Assembly: GCF_005234135.1 (NCBI RefSeq)
Contig: NZ_CP039964.1
Span: 868,001 to 932,000 of the forward strand
Length of the DNA stretch: 64,000 nt
Origin: Pseudorhodobacter turbinis
GTDB lineage: Bacteria > Pseudomonadota > Alphaproteobacteria > Rhodobacterales > Rhodobacteraceae
Reading direction: 5' to 3'
Part shown: positions 18,721 to 28,530 of the stretch, in pieces
Position numbering within the stretch: the stretch's first letter is position 1
Layout: every line of letters begins with the position of its first letter
Program-made: the position numbers and the translations under genes
Notes under the pieces: generated by a model
Seen by the model: the letters and a program-made list of their open reading frames with translations, nothing else
Databases searched by the model: none
What the model was told of the DNA's origin: nothing

Positions 18721-19482
18721 ATGGCCAAGGCACCAACCACCCGCGTCGATAAGCTCCTGTCATCCATGGGGTATGGCTCTCGTAACGAAATCAAGCAAAT
18801 GGCCAAGGCCGGGGGCATCACTCTGGATGCTGCCGAAATACGAGACGTGACCAAACGCATCCCCCTAACGTCGGATCTAACAGGTCGAATGGAAATCAAC
18901 GGCAAGGCGCTCGATCCCGTCGCGGGCATGGTTATCCTTTTGAACAAGCCTTTGGGAATCACATGTTCACACAAAGAGGACGGCGCATTGGTCTATGACC
19001 TCCTCCCCGAGCGCTGGCGGCGGCGCACTCCGGCAATCTCGACCGTCGGCAGGTTGGACAAACAGACGTCCGGCCTTTTGCTGCTGACTGATGATGGCGA
19101 CCTTTTGCACCGTATCATCAGCCCCAAACATTGCATCAAGAAAACCTATCGCGCCAAGCTGGCCCGCCCGCTTGACGGAACGGAAGGCGCGCTGTTTGCC
19201 TCGGGTCAGTTGATGCTGAACCACGAGACAAAGCCGCTGGCCCCCGCCGAGCTGGAGGTTGTTTCGGAAACCGAGGTTTTGGTTCATGTTACCGAAGGAC
19301 GGTATCATCAGGTGCGGCGCATGTTTGCAGCCACCGGCAACCACGTTGAGGACCTGCACCGCGAACGTCTAGGCGGGCTTTCACTGGCGGAAAACATGCC
19401 TCCCGGCCAGTGGGAATTGTTGGGCGAGGCGCAAATCGACCTGATCTTTCAGCATGTCGGTGGCAGCGCACGCACGGAGTAG
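18721..19482 (+). CDS. rsuA: RsuA-family rRNA pseudouridine synthase
   Basis: A 253-residue protein with an S4-like N-terminal RNA-binding part (TRVDKLLSSMGYGSRNEIKQ) and the RsuA/RluB catalytic domain. The catalytic Asp lies in GRLDKQTSGLLLLT (about residue 104), followed by the KTYRA and RYHQVRRMFAATGNHV motifs. RsuA isomerises U516 of 16S rRNA; RluE/RluF-like specificity cannot be excluded. There is no clear Shine-Dalgarno sequence before the ATG. It is isolated between degenerate stretches. Confidence 0.88.
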   Translation: MAKAPTTRVDKLLSSMGYGSRNEIKQMAKAGGITLDAAEIRDVTKRIPLTSDLTGRMEINGKALDPVAGMVILLNKPLGITCSHKEDGALVYDLLPERWRRRTPAISTVGRLDKQTSGLLLLTDDGDLLHRIISPKHCIKKTYRAKLARPLDGTEGALFASGQLMLNHETKPLAPAELEVVSETEVLVHVTEGRYHQVRRMFAATGNHVEDLHRERLGGLSLAENMPPGQWELLGEAQIDLIFQHVGGSARTE

Positions 19483-19558
19483 GTGACCTGCGGCCAAACG
19501 CGCGCCACGCCGCCGCTTTCGTAAACGGGATTTCCTGCCCATTCAGCCGCACATCGGA

Positions 19559-19935
19559 TTGCCCGCGTTTCTAACGCAGCCCTTGGCCGCGAGCGAGCAG
19601 ACACATGTTCTATATGTAATCGGCAAAGTGGAAAATGCTCCGGTGGCTTTCGATATTGCGGATCTGCACGCCCTGCCCGCGACGCCGGTCGAAACATCGA
19701 CAATCGTAACCGACGGGATACATGATATTCACGGGGGTTCTGCTTCGGGATTTTCTGGCCGGGATCGACGCCCACGGTGATCTGGTTACGGTATAGGCGC
19801 TGAACGACTATACGCTGGATATCCCCACCAGCAATTTCGAGAGGTTCGATGTAATCCTGACCTACAGCATGGACGGTGAGACGCTGGACCGTGCCGACAA
19901 CCCGATACTCTTTTCAATACAGCACGGGATGCCGC
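19559..19935 (+). pseudogene. Molybdopterin-binding oxidoreductase domain, decayed
   Basis: A frame with KVENAPVAFDIADLHALPAT and TSTIVTDGIHDI loses one base near 19730, after which another frame continues FTGVLLRDFLAGIDAHGDLV, is stopped by TAG, then reads ALNDYTLDIPTSNFERFDVI and MDGETLDRADN. This order matches small sulfite-oxidase-like molybdopterin domain proteins (TDG, FTGVxLRDLL, ALNDY). One frameshift plus one stop show it is no longer functional. Confidence 0.65.
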
Positions 19936-20069
19936 ATGCGCTGACCCGCTTTGCGACAAGGCCCTGGGACAGGCAATATCAGACACGATACGTGCGGCCA
20001 CTGCGGGCACCGAGAAAGCCACCGGCGTCATGCTGAACGGCAAGGAGAAGTCGCTCTCGGCTTTGGTTC

Positions 20070-20648
20070 GTGGACCCGATTGACGGCATCTCGAACTTTG
20101 CCGTCGGGCTGGCATTCTGGTGCGTCTCGATCGGGGCCGTGATCGACGGTGAAATTATTGCCGGCGCGATTTACGACCCGATGAGCGATCAGATGTTCTG
20201 GGCCGAGGGCGCATGGTGCAACGATCGGCACCTCACCGCGACAAGCGCTGTGGATGAGGCCCGCGCAGCTCTGATCACCGGACATCCTGTTGCGCGGGAT
20301 TTCCGTCTTGATGGGCGGGATGTTGCGCTAGAGCGTTTCAGCCCTCTAACCGAGGCCTTTGCCACGCTGCGCCGCCCGGGAAGTGCCGCGCTGACGCTGT
20401 GCCATGTGGCGGCAGGCTGGACAGATGCGGCAGCAGGTTTCGGCGTAAACGCCTGGGATGTCACAGCAGCAATCTTGATCTTGCGGCGTGCAGGCGGGGT
20501 ATACCACCCGCTACGGCTTGGACGTGTTCCAGATGATGCACCCGATTACACCTGCCCCGGATACCGTGCACATGGCGCCCAGGCAGCCTACCCCACCCTA
20601 GAGGCGGTTTGCGCCGAAATAGACGCCCAACGCAGCATTCCGCGGTAG
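20070..20648 (+). pseudogene. Inositol-monophosphatase-family protein, 5'-truncated
   Basis: The 192-residue frame opens within the metal-binding motif DPIDGISNFAVGLAFW and runs to the normal C-terminus (NAWDVTAAILILRRAGG). The first 80 or so residues, including the GEE metal site, are missing; upstream bases carry a frameshifted remnant (SALVRGPD). A homologous, intact gene follows at 20755, so this is a decayed paralogue. Confidence 0.7.
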
Positions 20649-20754
20649 ATCTGAAGAACTACACACCTCGCAATTTGTCCCCTGTAGCGGGATTGAAAGC
20701 CTTGCAATCGTGCGCAATAGCGCATGGCGCAGGCCCTATTGAAGGACGGAGCCT

Positions 20755-21606
20755 ATGTCGAACCAACCGCTTCCGCTGACCCCCGAAGCGCTCGCCCGCC
20801 GTGCCGATTTTTGCAAAGAGATCGCCCTAAGCGCAGGCAAGCTGGCCTTGGAAGGGTATGAGCGCCAATGCCGTCAAGGCGCACAAGTTGGCCGCAAAGG
20901 CCCGCAGGATTTCCTGACCGAAACCGATGGCGCCGTAGAGGCGCATCTGCGCGCACGCCTGAAAGAGGCATTTTCCGAGGATGACTTTCTGGGCGAAGAA
21001 ACCGGAGGAACGGTCACATCAGGCCACGTCTGGGTTGTCGATCCAATCGACGGGACTGCCAATTTCGCCCGTGGCATTCTGCATTTCTGTATCTCTATCG
21101 CTTTTGTCGTCGACGGGGTGATCGAAATCGGCGTGATCGGCGCACCCCCGATGGACGAGCTTTACTTTGCACGACGCGGCGCAGGGGCCACCCGCAACGG
21201 CTTGCCGATCAGCACCGCTGCAACCGACAATTCTGAGGCAGCTTGTATTGAGCTGGGTTGGTCCAATCGTATGCCGCAAAGCCAATACCTCTCTGTGCTG
21301 ACGGGAATGCTGGATGCAGGCGCGAATGTGCGGCGCGCAGCGTCCGGTGCGCTAGGGCTGGCCTATGTGGCGGATGGGCGGTCCGACGGCTATCTGGAAT
21401 TGCACATGAATTCTTGGGATTTCCTTGCGGGTCTTCTTCTTGTCCAAGAAGCCGGCGGCGTCACCTGCGATTTTCTTGGGGCCGCGAACGCCCTTTCCGA
21501 AGGCGCGCCCGTCCTGTCCTCCACCCCTGCCTTTGCGACCCAATTGAGCGCGATCTCTGATATCCCGCTTGCAAACGCCGATGCCCTGCGCAAACGCGCC
21601 GTCTGA
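20755..21606 (+). CDS. Inositol-monophosphatase-family phosphatase
   Basis: A 283-residue Mg-dependent phosphatase. Metal ligands are visible in order: Glu-Glu in FLGEETGG (about residues 81-84), DPIDGTANFARG (about 97-108) and the distal WDFLAGLLLVQEAGG (about 222-236). Substrates of the family include inositol phosphates, fructose-1,6-bisphosphate, histidinol phosphate and PAP. Position beside a dual-specificity phosphatase and a metallophosphoesterase, downstream of a ugp importer, suggests it dephosphorylates an imported polyol phosphate. GGACGGAG precedes the start. Confidence 0.85.
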   Translation: MSNQPLPLTPEALARRADFCKEIALSAGKLALEGYERQCRQGAQVGRKGPQDFLTETDGAVEAHLRARLKEAFSEDDFLGEETGGTVTSGHVWVVDPIDGTANFARGILHFCISIAFVVDGVIEIGVIGAPPMDELYFARRGAGATRNGLPISTAATDNSEAACIELGWSNRMPQSQYLSVLTGMLDAGANVRRAASGALGLAYVADGRSDGYLELHMNSWDFLAGLLLVQEAGGVTCDFLGAANALSEGAPVLSSTPAFATQLSAISDIPLANADALRKRAV

Positions 21607-21623
21607 ACACAGGAGACGACCAA

Positions 21624-22235
21624 ATGTCCCCCAGATATGAACGCCCCCCGATCAGCCTGATCGAGAAAGACGTCACCACTTATGGTGTCTCGCTCTATAT
21701 CGGGGGCCGTGATGGCGCGTCCGATATGGCCCTTTTGCGCGAACACGGCATTACCACGGTTGTCAATTGCGCGGTCAACCTCGACTTCAACCTTGTGCCG
21801 GATGAAGGCCGTGACCTGACAGGGGCCGCCGAAGGGGCCGTGACCTTTGGCCAAGGTTCCTTGCGATACTACAAGATCGGCCTTGTTGCCGGTTATTACA
21901 TTCTGCGCAGCGCCTTGGTGCAGGAGCTTCCCGACCGGCCAAGCTACCCGCACCGCGCCAAAGGCAATGTGCTGTTGAACTGCCGTGGCGGGCGGTCAAG
22001 ATCGGTCTCGCTTGGCGCGTTGTTCTTGCACCGCGCAATGCCGGAAACCTATCCGACACTGGACGCCGCAATCCAACATGTTCAGATCAAGCGCGAACTT
22101 CGCCCCGATGAATGGTTCGAAGCGCCCAAGCCCGTTCTGGTCGACGCGGCTCGACAGGCCTCAAGGTGGATTGATATGATTGGCCATGACGCGCCCCAAA
22201 TGCGCGTAACAGACCCGGTTGAGGGCACAAAGTGA
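21624..22235 (+). CDS. Dual-specificity-type protein phosphatase
   Basis: A 203-residue protein with the Cys-based phosphatase signature C-x5-R in LLNCRGGRSRSVSLGALFLH (about residues 119-138). The usual His before Cys is Asn here, as in some atypical members. N-terminal part IGGRDGASDMALLREHGITT resembles the DSP fold. It follows the inositol-phosphatase gene by 17 bases and precedes the broken phosphoesterase gene. Tyrosine/serine phosphoprotein or phosphoinositol substrates are possible. Confidence 0.75.
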   Translation: MSPRYERPPISLIEKDVTTYGVSLYIGGRDGASDMALLREHGITTVVNCAVNLDFNLVPDEGRDLTGAAEGAVTFGQGSLRYYKIGLVAGYYILRSALVQELPDRPSYPHRAKGNVLLNCRGGRSRSVSLGALFLHRAMPETYPTLDAAIQHVQIKRELRPDEWFEAPKPVLVDAARQASRWIDMIGHDAPQMRVTDPVEGTK

Positions 22236-22255
22236 CTACTGCCACCGCATGAGAA

Positions 22256-23305
22256 TGACGGATCGGGATACTTGCAGACCCGCATCTGCACGCTCTTGAG
22301 AGCCGGGGCCGCCTATGGCCGCCCCGGTCAACTCATGCTCCGCAGCCTGAACGAGACATTACATTCGACACGCGTCTTTAACGAAAGCGAACCCGCCCTG
22401 CGCGCCGCATTGGATGAGGTGCAGGCCAAAGGGATCACGCTGGTGCTGATCCTCGGGGATATGACGGATGACGGGCAAACCCCGAACTGGGAAGCCGCCG
22501 CCACGATCTTGCGTGATTACGAGGCGCGCGCCGACATGCGGTTTTTCCTGACACCAGGAAATCACGACCAATGGGTGAATGATGATCTTGCACAAACCAA
22601 GGAATTCTCGGCCAAAGATGGATCGGTGTTTACCGTTTCAAGCACGTCCGACAACGCAAACGCCCCCACACCTGCGATGCAGCGCCTGAGCTATGGGCAG
22701 ATGCTTCCACATGCGTCCGGTTTCGGGTTCGCGCCCCACCTCGATGATCTTCTGTGGGAAACGCCCTTTGGCACAGATCCGGCGTTAGAGGCCCGCATGG
22801 GGGCCATCGTCACCGATGACATGGGAACGATACCCGTGTCTGACCTTTCCTACCTTGTAGAGCCCGTCGCAGGGCTTTGGGTTTTGTCGATTGATGCCTC
22901 GGTCTATTGGCCCGATCCGGCATCAAACAAAAGCGGATGGCGCGATGGCAGCTCCGAAGGTTGGGCCGCCGTTTTGCAACGCAAAAGCTGGCTGCTTGAC
23001 TGGATGTCCGATGTGAGCGCGCGGGCAGAGCAGCTTGGGAAACGTTTGATCACCTTTTCGCACTATCCGGTGCTGGATGTCCTGAATGGTGCAAGTGGCC
23101 AGGTTGACGCCGGCGGAAAACGCCGGATGATGCCTGATGCGGGCATGGCCGCGCGGATCGCCGCAACAGGGATCGGCCTTCACTTCAGTGGCCATTGGCA
23201 CCTGAACCGCAGCGCTACCCGCCTCGCCACGTCGGGCACACCCGCGCTGACAAACATCGCGACCCCGTCCACTGTCGGCTATCCCATATCTCACAAAGGC
23301 GGGTA
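22256..23305 (+). pseudogene. Metallophosphoesterase, frameshifted at the start and truncated at the end
   Basis: The first motif appears as ILADPHLHAL in one frame near 22270, while the rest, from MLRSLNETLHSTRVFNESEP onward, lies in another, so a frameshift separates them. Downstream motifs are intact: LGDMTDDG, TPGNHDQW, FSHYPVLD and FSGHWHLN. The C-terminus breaks off after NIATPSTVGYP at the junction with the iolC remnant. A shortened protein from an internal ATG (22335) is conceivable but would lack the first metal motif. Confidence 0.65.
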
Positions 23306-24990
23306 AAGCGGTTGGCCATTTCATCCACAGGCTGCGCATCATCAATCTCCTCCCGCATCCAGCCACGCGCCACCTCACCAAAGATTGTGCGCCCTACGGC
23401 AAAGCCTTTGACCAGATCGAACTGCGCGGCAATCGCAAAGCTTGTCGCCAGTTCGGCCTCTGGTGCATCCAACCCCAGCACGACGATTCCGCGCGTGTGG
23501 CGGTCGTGTTCCTCAATTGCTGCCACCGCATTAGCCCAAGCTTGCGTGGTTGCCATCGGCTCCAGTTTCCACCAATCGGGATAGATGCCAGCTTGATAAA
23601 ACTGGCGGATCAGGGTGGCGTTTGTCTCATCCGTCACGGTGCCAACCTTGGAAGGAATGATCTCAAGCAGGAACTCCAGCCCATTGCGGCGACCAGCTTC
23701 GAACAGCCGCTTGACGGTCGCTTCTTGTGCCGCGCGTTGGTCCGGCGCATCATCGGGGTGGCAAAAGCAAAGTACTTTGATGACGTTCTCACGCGCCCAC
23801 TGAACCAAAGCGCCGCAATCGCTGCCCAGCTCCGGCTCCAACGTCAGCGGGCGTGATCCCGGCCATTCACACGGCCGCCCGATCCACAGACCTGTGCCCG
23901 ACGCGCGGTGCAATGCAGCCCGCCCGATACGATTGTCACACAGGATGCCATAGCCGGAACGCCCGTCTTGAACTTTCACCGCCGCTTGCAGGCATAATTC
24001 CTTGAACGTACCGCCCTTGGCGAGGCTATAACCCTGCATCTCTTCAAGCTGCATCCGGTGGTCAAACGCGAAAACATGCATCGCCGACCAATCGCCGCCC
24101 GTGCGGGTGTGGCGTGTGGTTGACCAATGGGTTTGCTCTAGCGCGGGGTCATTGCGCAAGTCCGGTTGCACCACGCCGCGCTCCAAAAAAACTCCAGCTC
24201 CTCAAGGGTTGGATAGGCAGGGGTGCAGCCATGACGCGACACGGCAAAAGCCCCGCAGGCATTGGCATATTTCAACGCGGTGGGCCAATTATGGTCGTCC
24301 ATCCAGCCTTTCAAAAGGCCCGAGAAAAAGCCGTCGCCAGCCCCCAGAACATTAAACACCTCAATCGGGAACCCTTTTCCTGTCTGCCCGTCATCAAGGC
24401 TGGCAGGGATCGCGCCATCAAAGGCCACAGCGCCCAAAGCACCACGCTTGCACACCAGTACGGCGGCGGTATTCTCACGCACGCGGGTCAGCGCCGTTAA
24501 GGTATCCGTGCTGCTACCGGCAATATGAAACTCTTCCTCAGTGCCGACAATCAGGTCGAAATACTGCATCCTCGACAGGAGTTTCGCCGTCACCTTTTCA
24601 CTTGCAACAAAGCGGCTTTCGCCCTCGCCATGGCCGACCACCCCCCAAAGGGTCGGGCGATAGTTGATATCCAGCGCCGTGCGCGCGCCATGCTTGCGGG
24701 CCAGTTCCAGGGCCTTAAGAGTGGCCGCCTCAGTGCGCGGGTTGGACAGATGCGTGCCTGTTGCGACGACAGCGCGGGTCTCTGCAATATAAGCCTCGTC
24801 AATGTCATCTTCGCAAAGCGCCATATCCGCACAGTTTTCGCGGTAGATTATCAGCGGGAACTGATCCTCATCGCGAATACCAAGAACAACCAAGGCCGTA
24901 AGCCGGTCAGGTCCGTCTTTACCCCGTCCACGGCGACGCCCTCACGGATCAGTTGTTCGCGGATAAAGTGCCCTATGCTTTCGTCGCCAA
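23291..24990 (-). pseudogene. iolC: iolC-type 5-dehydro-2-deoxygluconokinase with DUF2090 domain, decayed
   Basis: Read leftward, the PfkB-kinase part starts inside the domain (GVGDESIGHFIREQLIREGV), shifts frame near 24895 and continues ALVVLGIRDEDQFPLIIYRE to GAGDGFFSGLLKGW. A second frameshift falls in a T7 tract near 24185-24195, after LEELEFF; the DUF2090 part follows in another frame (ERGVVQPDLRNDPALEQ, MHVFAFDHRMQLEEM) to MANRFTRLCEIWD. The N-terminal nucleotide domain is missing, replaced by iolG sequence. IolC-DUF2090 fusions belong to myo-inositol catabolism; this copy cannot work. Confidence 0.75.
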
Positions 24991-25294
24991 CGCCCGCCCC
25001 AATGACAAATCCACAGGCTTCTCGCACAGAACAGCTTTGCCCGCGGCACTGGCAAGTTCAATAAGATCCGAATGCGTATCCGTCGATGTTGCGATCAAGA
25101 CTGCATCGATAGCCGGATCATTGAGGACCCCCTCCAAAGATTTGACTGTTGCCCCGTATTGCGCCGCAAGCTCCTCAGCGGCTGAGGCATTGACATCGGC
25201 AACAGCCATCAGCGCGCATCCTCGGATGCGCCTGAATGTTATGCGCATGAACCTTGCCTATCCGGCCTGCGCCCAGCAATCCAACCCTGATCAT
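24991..25294 (-). pseudogene. iolG: iolG-type inositol 2-dehydrogenase, N-terminal remnant
   Basis: The start MIRVGLLGAGRIGKVHAHNI encodes the Rossmann nucleotide-binding site, then one base is lost near 25220 and the frame continues MAVADVNASAAEELAAQYGA to VLCEKPVDLSLGRA, where it joins the iolC remnant. CEKP is the conserved catalytic-lysine motif of the Gfo/Idh/MocA family. About two thirds of the gene is deleted; the deletion fused iolG to iolC. Confidence 0.72.
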
Positions 25295-25757
25295 AAATTA
25301 TCCTTCACCAACGGCCATCAGCCGGAATTTTATGCTAAGCTGCCAGGTACTGCACACGTGTTCAATTGAAGCTTTCTACAGGCCCGTATTTCTTTCTGGC
25401 GAGAAAACTGCCGACAACCAATGATTTACGGAGTTTTCAATCCCCTCAGCCAAAAAGTTGCAACACACAACACAGGCGTTAGGGCAGCCTTAACCAGTTT
25501 TAGGCATGGTAAATGCAATGTATACCACGAAAGGCATGCAAATGCGTTTTACAGGCCCCAGCCCGCACAGTGAAATCGACCAATGCTTAAAAAAGGCACC
25601 GTCACGGTACCAAACGGCCCAGCCCCTTCCTTGGGTGCCTGCAATTTTTGGCCTATCCTTGCTGATCCTTATGCAGGGGCTGTTTTAACGGCCGCTTTTC
25701 GCGAACCACCTCTTGCCCCGCCTAACCAGCCCCAGGACATCTGTGGCCAAGGTCAAA
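25295..25757. other. 463-base gene-free region
   Basis: No reading frame with recognisable protein motifs is seen on either strand. It contains the lost promoter side of the iolG remnant and the 3' side of ccmG. A rightward 60-codon frame at 25506 has no plausible ribosome site and no family resemblance. Confidence 0.5.
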
Positions 25758-26285
25758 TCACTTCGAGGCTTCGACAATCGCCGGACGGATGCTGCGCGCC
25801 AGCTCTGCTGCGGTAATCGGCCCCGCAAAGCGCAGAATGATCCGCCCCTCACCGTTGATCACGAAGGTTTCAGGCACACCGGTAATGCCCCAGTCGATGG
25901 ACATGGTACGCTCATCGGTGCCAATTGCGCGGTAAGGGTTGCCCATTTCAGCCAGAAACCCCTCGGCGGCCTCGGCACGGTCCTTGTAGTTCACGCCGTA
26001 AATCGCAATCCCCTCATCAGAGAGTTTCTCCAGCATCGGGTGCTCGGCACGGCAAGGCGCGCACCAGCTTGCCCAGAAGTTCACCAGCTTCACCCCCGGC
26101 GCACGCAAGTCTTCGTCGGTGAAAAGCGGGTGATCTGCCAAACTCGCAACCGTAACTGCAGGCGCGATTTTGCCCGTAAACGCCGAAGGAAGATTATCGG
26201 GATCGTCGCGGTTCATGCCCACCACAAACAGGGCCGCCAGCCCCAAAAACAGGACTGGTGGCAAGAACATCAAAATTCTAGACAT
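25758..26285 (-). CDS. ccmG: Cytochrome c biogenesis thiol:disulfide oxidoreductase CcmG/DsbE
   Basis: A 175-residue periplasmic thioredoxin-like protein anchored by one N-terminal helix (ILMFLPPVLFLGLAALFVVG). The active site WASWCAPCRAEHP (about residues 75-87) and cis-Pro region GVPETFVI are present. It reduces apocytochrome c before haem attachment. The start MSRILMF at 26285 overlaps the end of ccmD. Last gene of the leftward ccmABCDG operon. Confidence 0.92.
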   Translation of the reverse strand: MSRILMFLPPVLFLGLAALFVVGMNRDDPDNLPSAFTGKIAPAVTVASLADHPLFTDEDLRAPGVKLVNFWASWCAPCRAEHPMLEKLSDEGIAIYGVNYKDRAEAAEGFLAEMGNPYRAIGTDERTMSIDWGITGVPETFVINGEGRIILRFAGPITAAELARSIRPAIVEASK

Positions 26286-26454
26286 TGCGTTTTCCTTCCG
26301 CGGCTTTTGCGGCACGGGCCTCTACCTCGGCAAGTGTGCGCCGGACGCGGGCACCGCGCCACAGGCTCCATACGACCAAAGCCACAATCAAACCAAAGGA
26401 TGCCGCATAAGAGCCAAGCACCGCATCGGCATATTTTCCAAGATCCGGTATCAT
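26278..26454 (-). CDS. ccmD: Haem exporter accessory protein CcmD
   Basis: A 58-residue protein with one membrane helix (AVLGSYAASFGLIVALVVWS) and a charged C-terminal tail, as expected of CcmD, which releases holo-CcmE from the CcmABC complex. The start at 26454 overlaps ccmC by ATGA; its end overlaps ccmG. Too small for confident calling without this context. Confidence 0.88.
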   Translation of the reverse strand: MIPDLGKYADAVLGSYAASFGLIVALVVWSLWRGARVRRTLAEVEARAAKAAEGKRNV

Positions 26455-27179
26455 CCCATCCGCTCCCGCGCCAAAAGCGCACTTAACCGCCGCGACCGGA
26501 TTTCGGTGCGCGTCCGCAACAAAACCAGCGTCAGAAACAGTAATACAAACCCCGCGATGCAAACCAGCAGCGGGAACCAGAACACATCGGCCACATTCTC
26601 TTTTTCATCCAGCGACAGGGACGCGCCCTGATGCAGGCCTTGGTTCCAAAAATTCACCGCATAGCGCGACAGCAGCGCAAAGACCGACCCCACGATGCAT
26701 AAAACACCGGTCAGATCGGCGGCGGTATCGGGATCATCCACGGCCTGCCAAAGCGCCATATAGCCTAGGTAGAACAACGCGAGGATCAAAAAACTGGTCA
26801 GCCGCGGGTCCCATGCCCACCACGTGCCCCACATCGGCTGCCCCCAAAGCGCGCCGGTCGCCAGCGCGATCAGCGTGAAGGCCAGCCCCACGGGTGCTGC
26901 CGCCTTGGCCGCCAGCGCCGACACATGATGCCGCCGGATCAGCCAGACCAGCGAGGCCACCAGCATCATCACCCACGCATTAATCGCCATCATTGCGGCA
27001 GGCACATGCAGGTAGATGATCTTGACGGTGGAGCCTTGCTTGTAGTCATCCGGCGTGCCGAAAAAACCCCAACCCAAGCCCCCGATCAGGCATACGATCG
27101 AGGCCACCGCAACAAAGGGCAAGACCCTGCGCGACAGCAGCATGAATTTCTGCGGATTTGCGTATTCCCAAAGTGACAT
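26451..27179 (-). CDS. ccmC: Haem exporter protein CcmC
   Basis: A 242-residue membrane protein with six helices and the tryptophan-rich WWAWDPRLTSFLILALFYLG motif (about residues 125-144) that presents haem to CcmE. Conserved His residues flank it (YLHVPAAM and FWNQGLHQG). It lies 50 bases downstream of ccmB and overlaps ccmD. Confidence 0.93.
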   Translation of the reverse strand: MSLWEYANPQKFMLLSRRVLPFVAVASIVCLIGGLGWGFFGTPDDYKQGSTVKIIYLHVPAAMMAINAWVMMLVASLVWLIRRHHVSALAAKAAAPVGLAFTLIALATGALWGQPMWGTWWAWDPRLTSFLILALFYLGYMALWQAVDDPDTAADLTGVLCIVGSVFALLSRYAVNFWNQGLHQGASLSLDEKENVADVFWFPLLVCIAGFVLLFLTLVLLRTRTEIRSRRLSALLARERMG

Positions 27180-27229
27180 GGCGATTAGCTAGACTCTCAT
27201 AATTTCAACGGCAAGGCTTATCACAGTCT

Positions 27230-27886
27230 TCACCGAAGGTTGATACGAATTGCGGCGGCTGCGGCAAAAGGCAACAGCGCGGCCGCCCCCGCCGTAATGG
27301 CCGCCAGCAGGGCAAGCGGGGTGGATGTCGCCATGCCCTCGGCGCCGCGTTTGACAACCTCGGCACCGAAAATCAACGTGGGCACATAAAGCGGCAGCAC
27401 CAGAAGCGACAGCAAAAGCCCGCCACGTTTCAACCCCACCGTCAGCGCCGCGCCAAAGGCCCCGATCACCGACAACGCCGGCGTGCCCAGCAAAAGCGAT
27501 ACCACAAGCCAGACAAACGCCGTATCGGGCAGGTTCAGCAAGACACCCAAAACCGGCGCCACCAGCGTCAGCGGCAGGCCCGTCACTGCCCAATGCGCCA
27601 GCGCCTTGATCGCCACCACCCCCTCCAGCGGGATCGGTGCCGTAACCAGAAGGTCCAAAGAGCCATCCTCAAAATCCAGCGCGAACAGCCGGTCAAGGCT
27701 GAGCAAGCAGGCCAAAAGCGCGCCGACCCAAAGGATCCCCGGTGCGATTTTGGCCAAGGTCGCGCTGTCAGGCCCGACGCCAAGCGGCACCAGCACCGCA
27801 ACCAGCAGGAAAAACGCCAGCCCAAGGCCAAAGCCGCCCCCCGCCCGCATCGCCAGCCGCATATCCCGGATCAAAAGCGCGATCAT
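27230..27886 (-). CDS. ccmB: Haem exporter permease CcmB
   Basis: A 218-residue protein with six hydrophobic segments. The conserved [12 protein letters not shown] and [12 protein letters not shown] blocks identify CcmB, the membrane partner of the CcmA ATPase. The start overlaps the ccmA stop (ATGA). Confidence 0.92.
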   Translation of the reverse strand: MIALLIRDMRLAMRAGGGFGLGLAFFLLVAVLVPLGVGPDSATLAKIAPGILWVGALLACLLSLDRLFALDFEDGSLDLLVTAPIPLEGVVAIKALAHWAVTGLPLTLVAPVLGVLLNLPDTAFVWLVVSLLLGTPALSVIGAFGAALTVGLKRGGLLLSLLVLPLYVPTLIFGAEVVKRGAEGMATSTPLALLAAITAGAAALLPFAAAAAIRINLR

Positions 27887-28515
27887 GCGAAATCCTCACC
27901 AAAGGCAGCATCGAACGCACCACCGTTGCCCGCACCGATTTGGGCACGGTAGGGGCCAAGCTCCAGCACATCGGCCTCTAGCCCCAGATCGATATGGGTG
28001 GCGATCAGCGCCGATCCGCCCTTTGCCAGATGCCCGCGCATTACATCGCCAAACAGCGCAACCGATGCCCCGTCAAGCGAGACAGTCGGCTCATCCAACA
28101 CCCAGACCGGCCGCCCCGTCACCAAAAGCCGCGCCAACCCCAGCCGCCGTTTCTGCCCCGCCGAAAGATTCGCGGCTTGGCGGTCACGCAGATCGACAAG
28201 GTTCATCTGCTCCAAGGCAGGTCCAACCTGATCGGTGCCATAGATCGCGGCCCAAAAGGCAAGGTTTTCGGTAACCGTCAGCGTGGCTTTCAACCCATCG
28301 GCATGGGCGGCATAGGCAATCGCCTCCCCCCCAACCGACACAGTGCCAGCCACTGCAGGCTGCAAGCCCGCAACGGTGCGCAGCAGCGTAGTTTTACCGA
28401 TACCATTCGGCCCGCGCAGCACCAAGGCCCGCCCCGGCAAAAGGGAAAACCCGACCCCTTCCAGCACCGTCAGCCCACCTCGGGCAACGGCCAGATCGGT
28501 TACATGCAGGTCCAT
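27883..28515 (-). CDS. ccmA: Haem exporter ATP-binding protein CcmA
   Basis: A 210-residue ABC ATPase with Walker [12 protein letters not shown] (about residues 35-45), signature [14 protein letters not shown] and Walker [13 protein letters not shown]. With CcmB it energises release of haem-loaded CcmE. First gene of the leftward ccm operon, 16 bases after the tgt stop on the same strand, so read-through from tgt is possible. Confidence 0.92.
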   Translation of the reverse strand: MDLHVTDLAVARGGLTVLEGVGFSLLPGRALVLRGPNGIGKTTLLRTVAGLQPAVAGTVSVGGEAIAYAAHADGLKATLTVTENLAFWAAIYGTDQVGPALEQMNLVDLRDRQAANLSAGQKRRLGLARLLVTGRPVWVLDEPTVSLDGASVALFGDVMRGHLAKGGSALIATHIDLGLEADVLELGPYRAQIGAGNGGAFDAAFGEDFA

Positions 28516-28530
28516 CCCACCCCTCCGGTG

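Noticed and set aside
25506..25688. Rightward 60-codon frame as a small membrane protein
   Set aside because: Only a short hydrophobic end and no Shine-Dalgarno sequence; unsupported.
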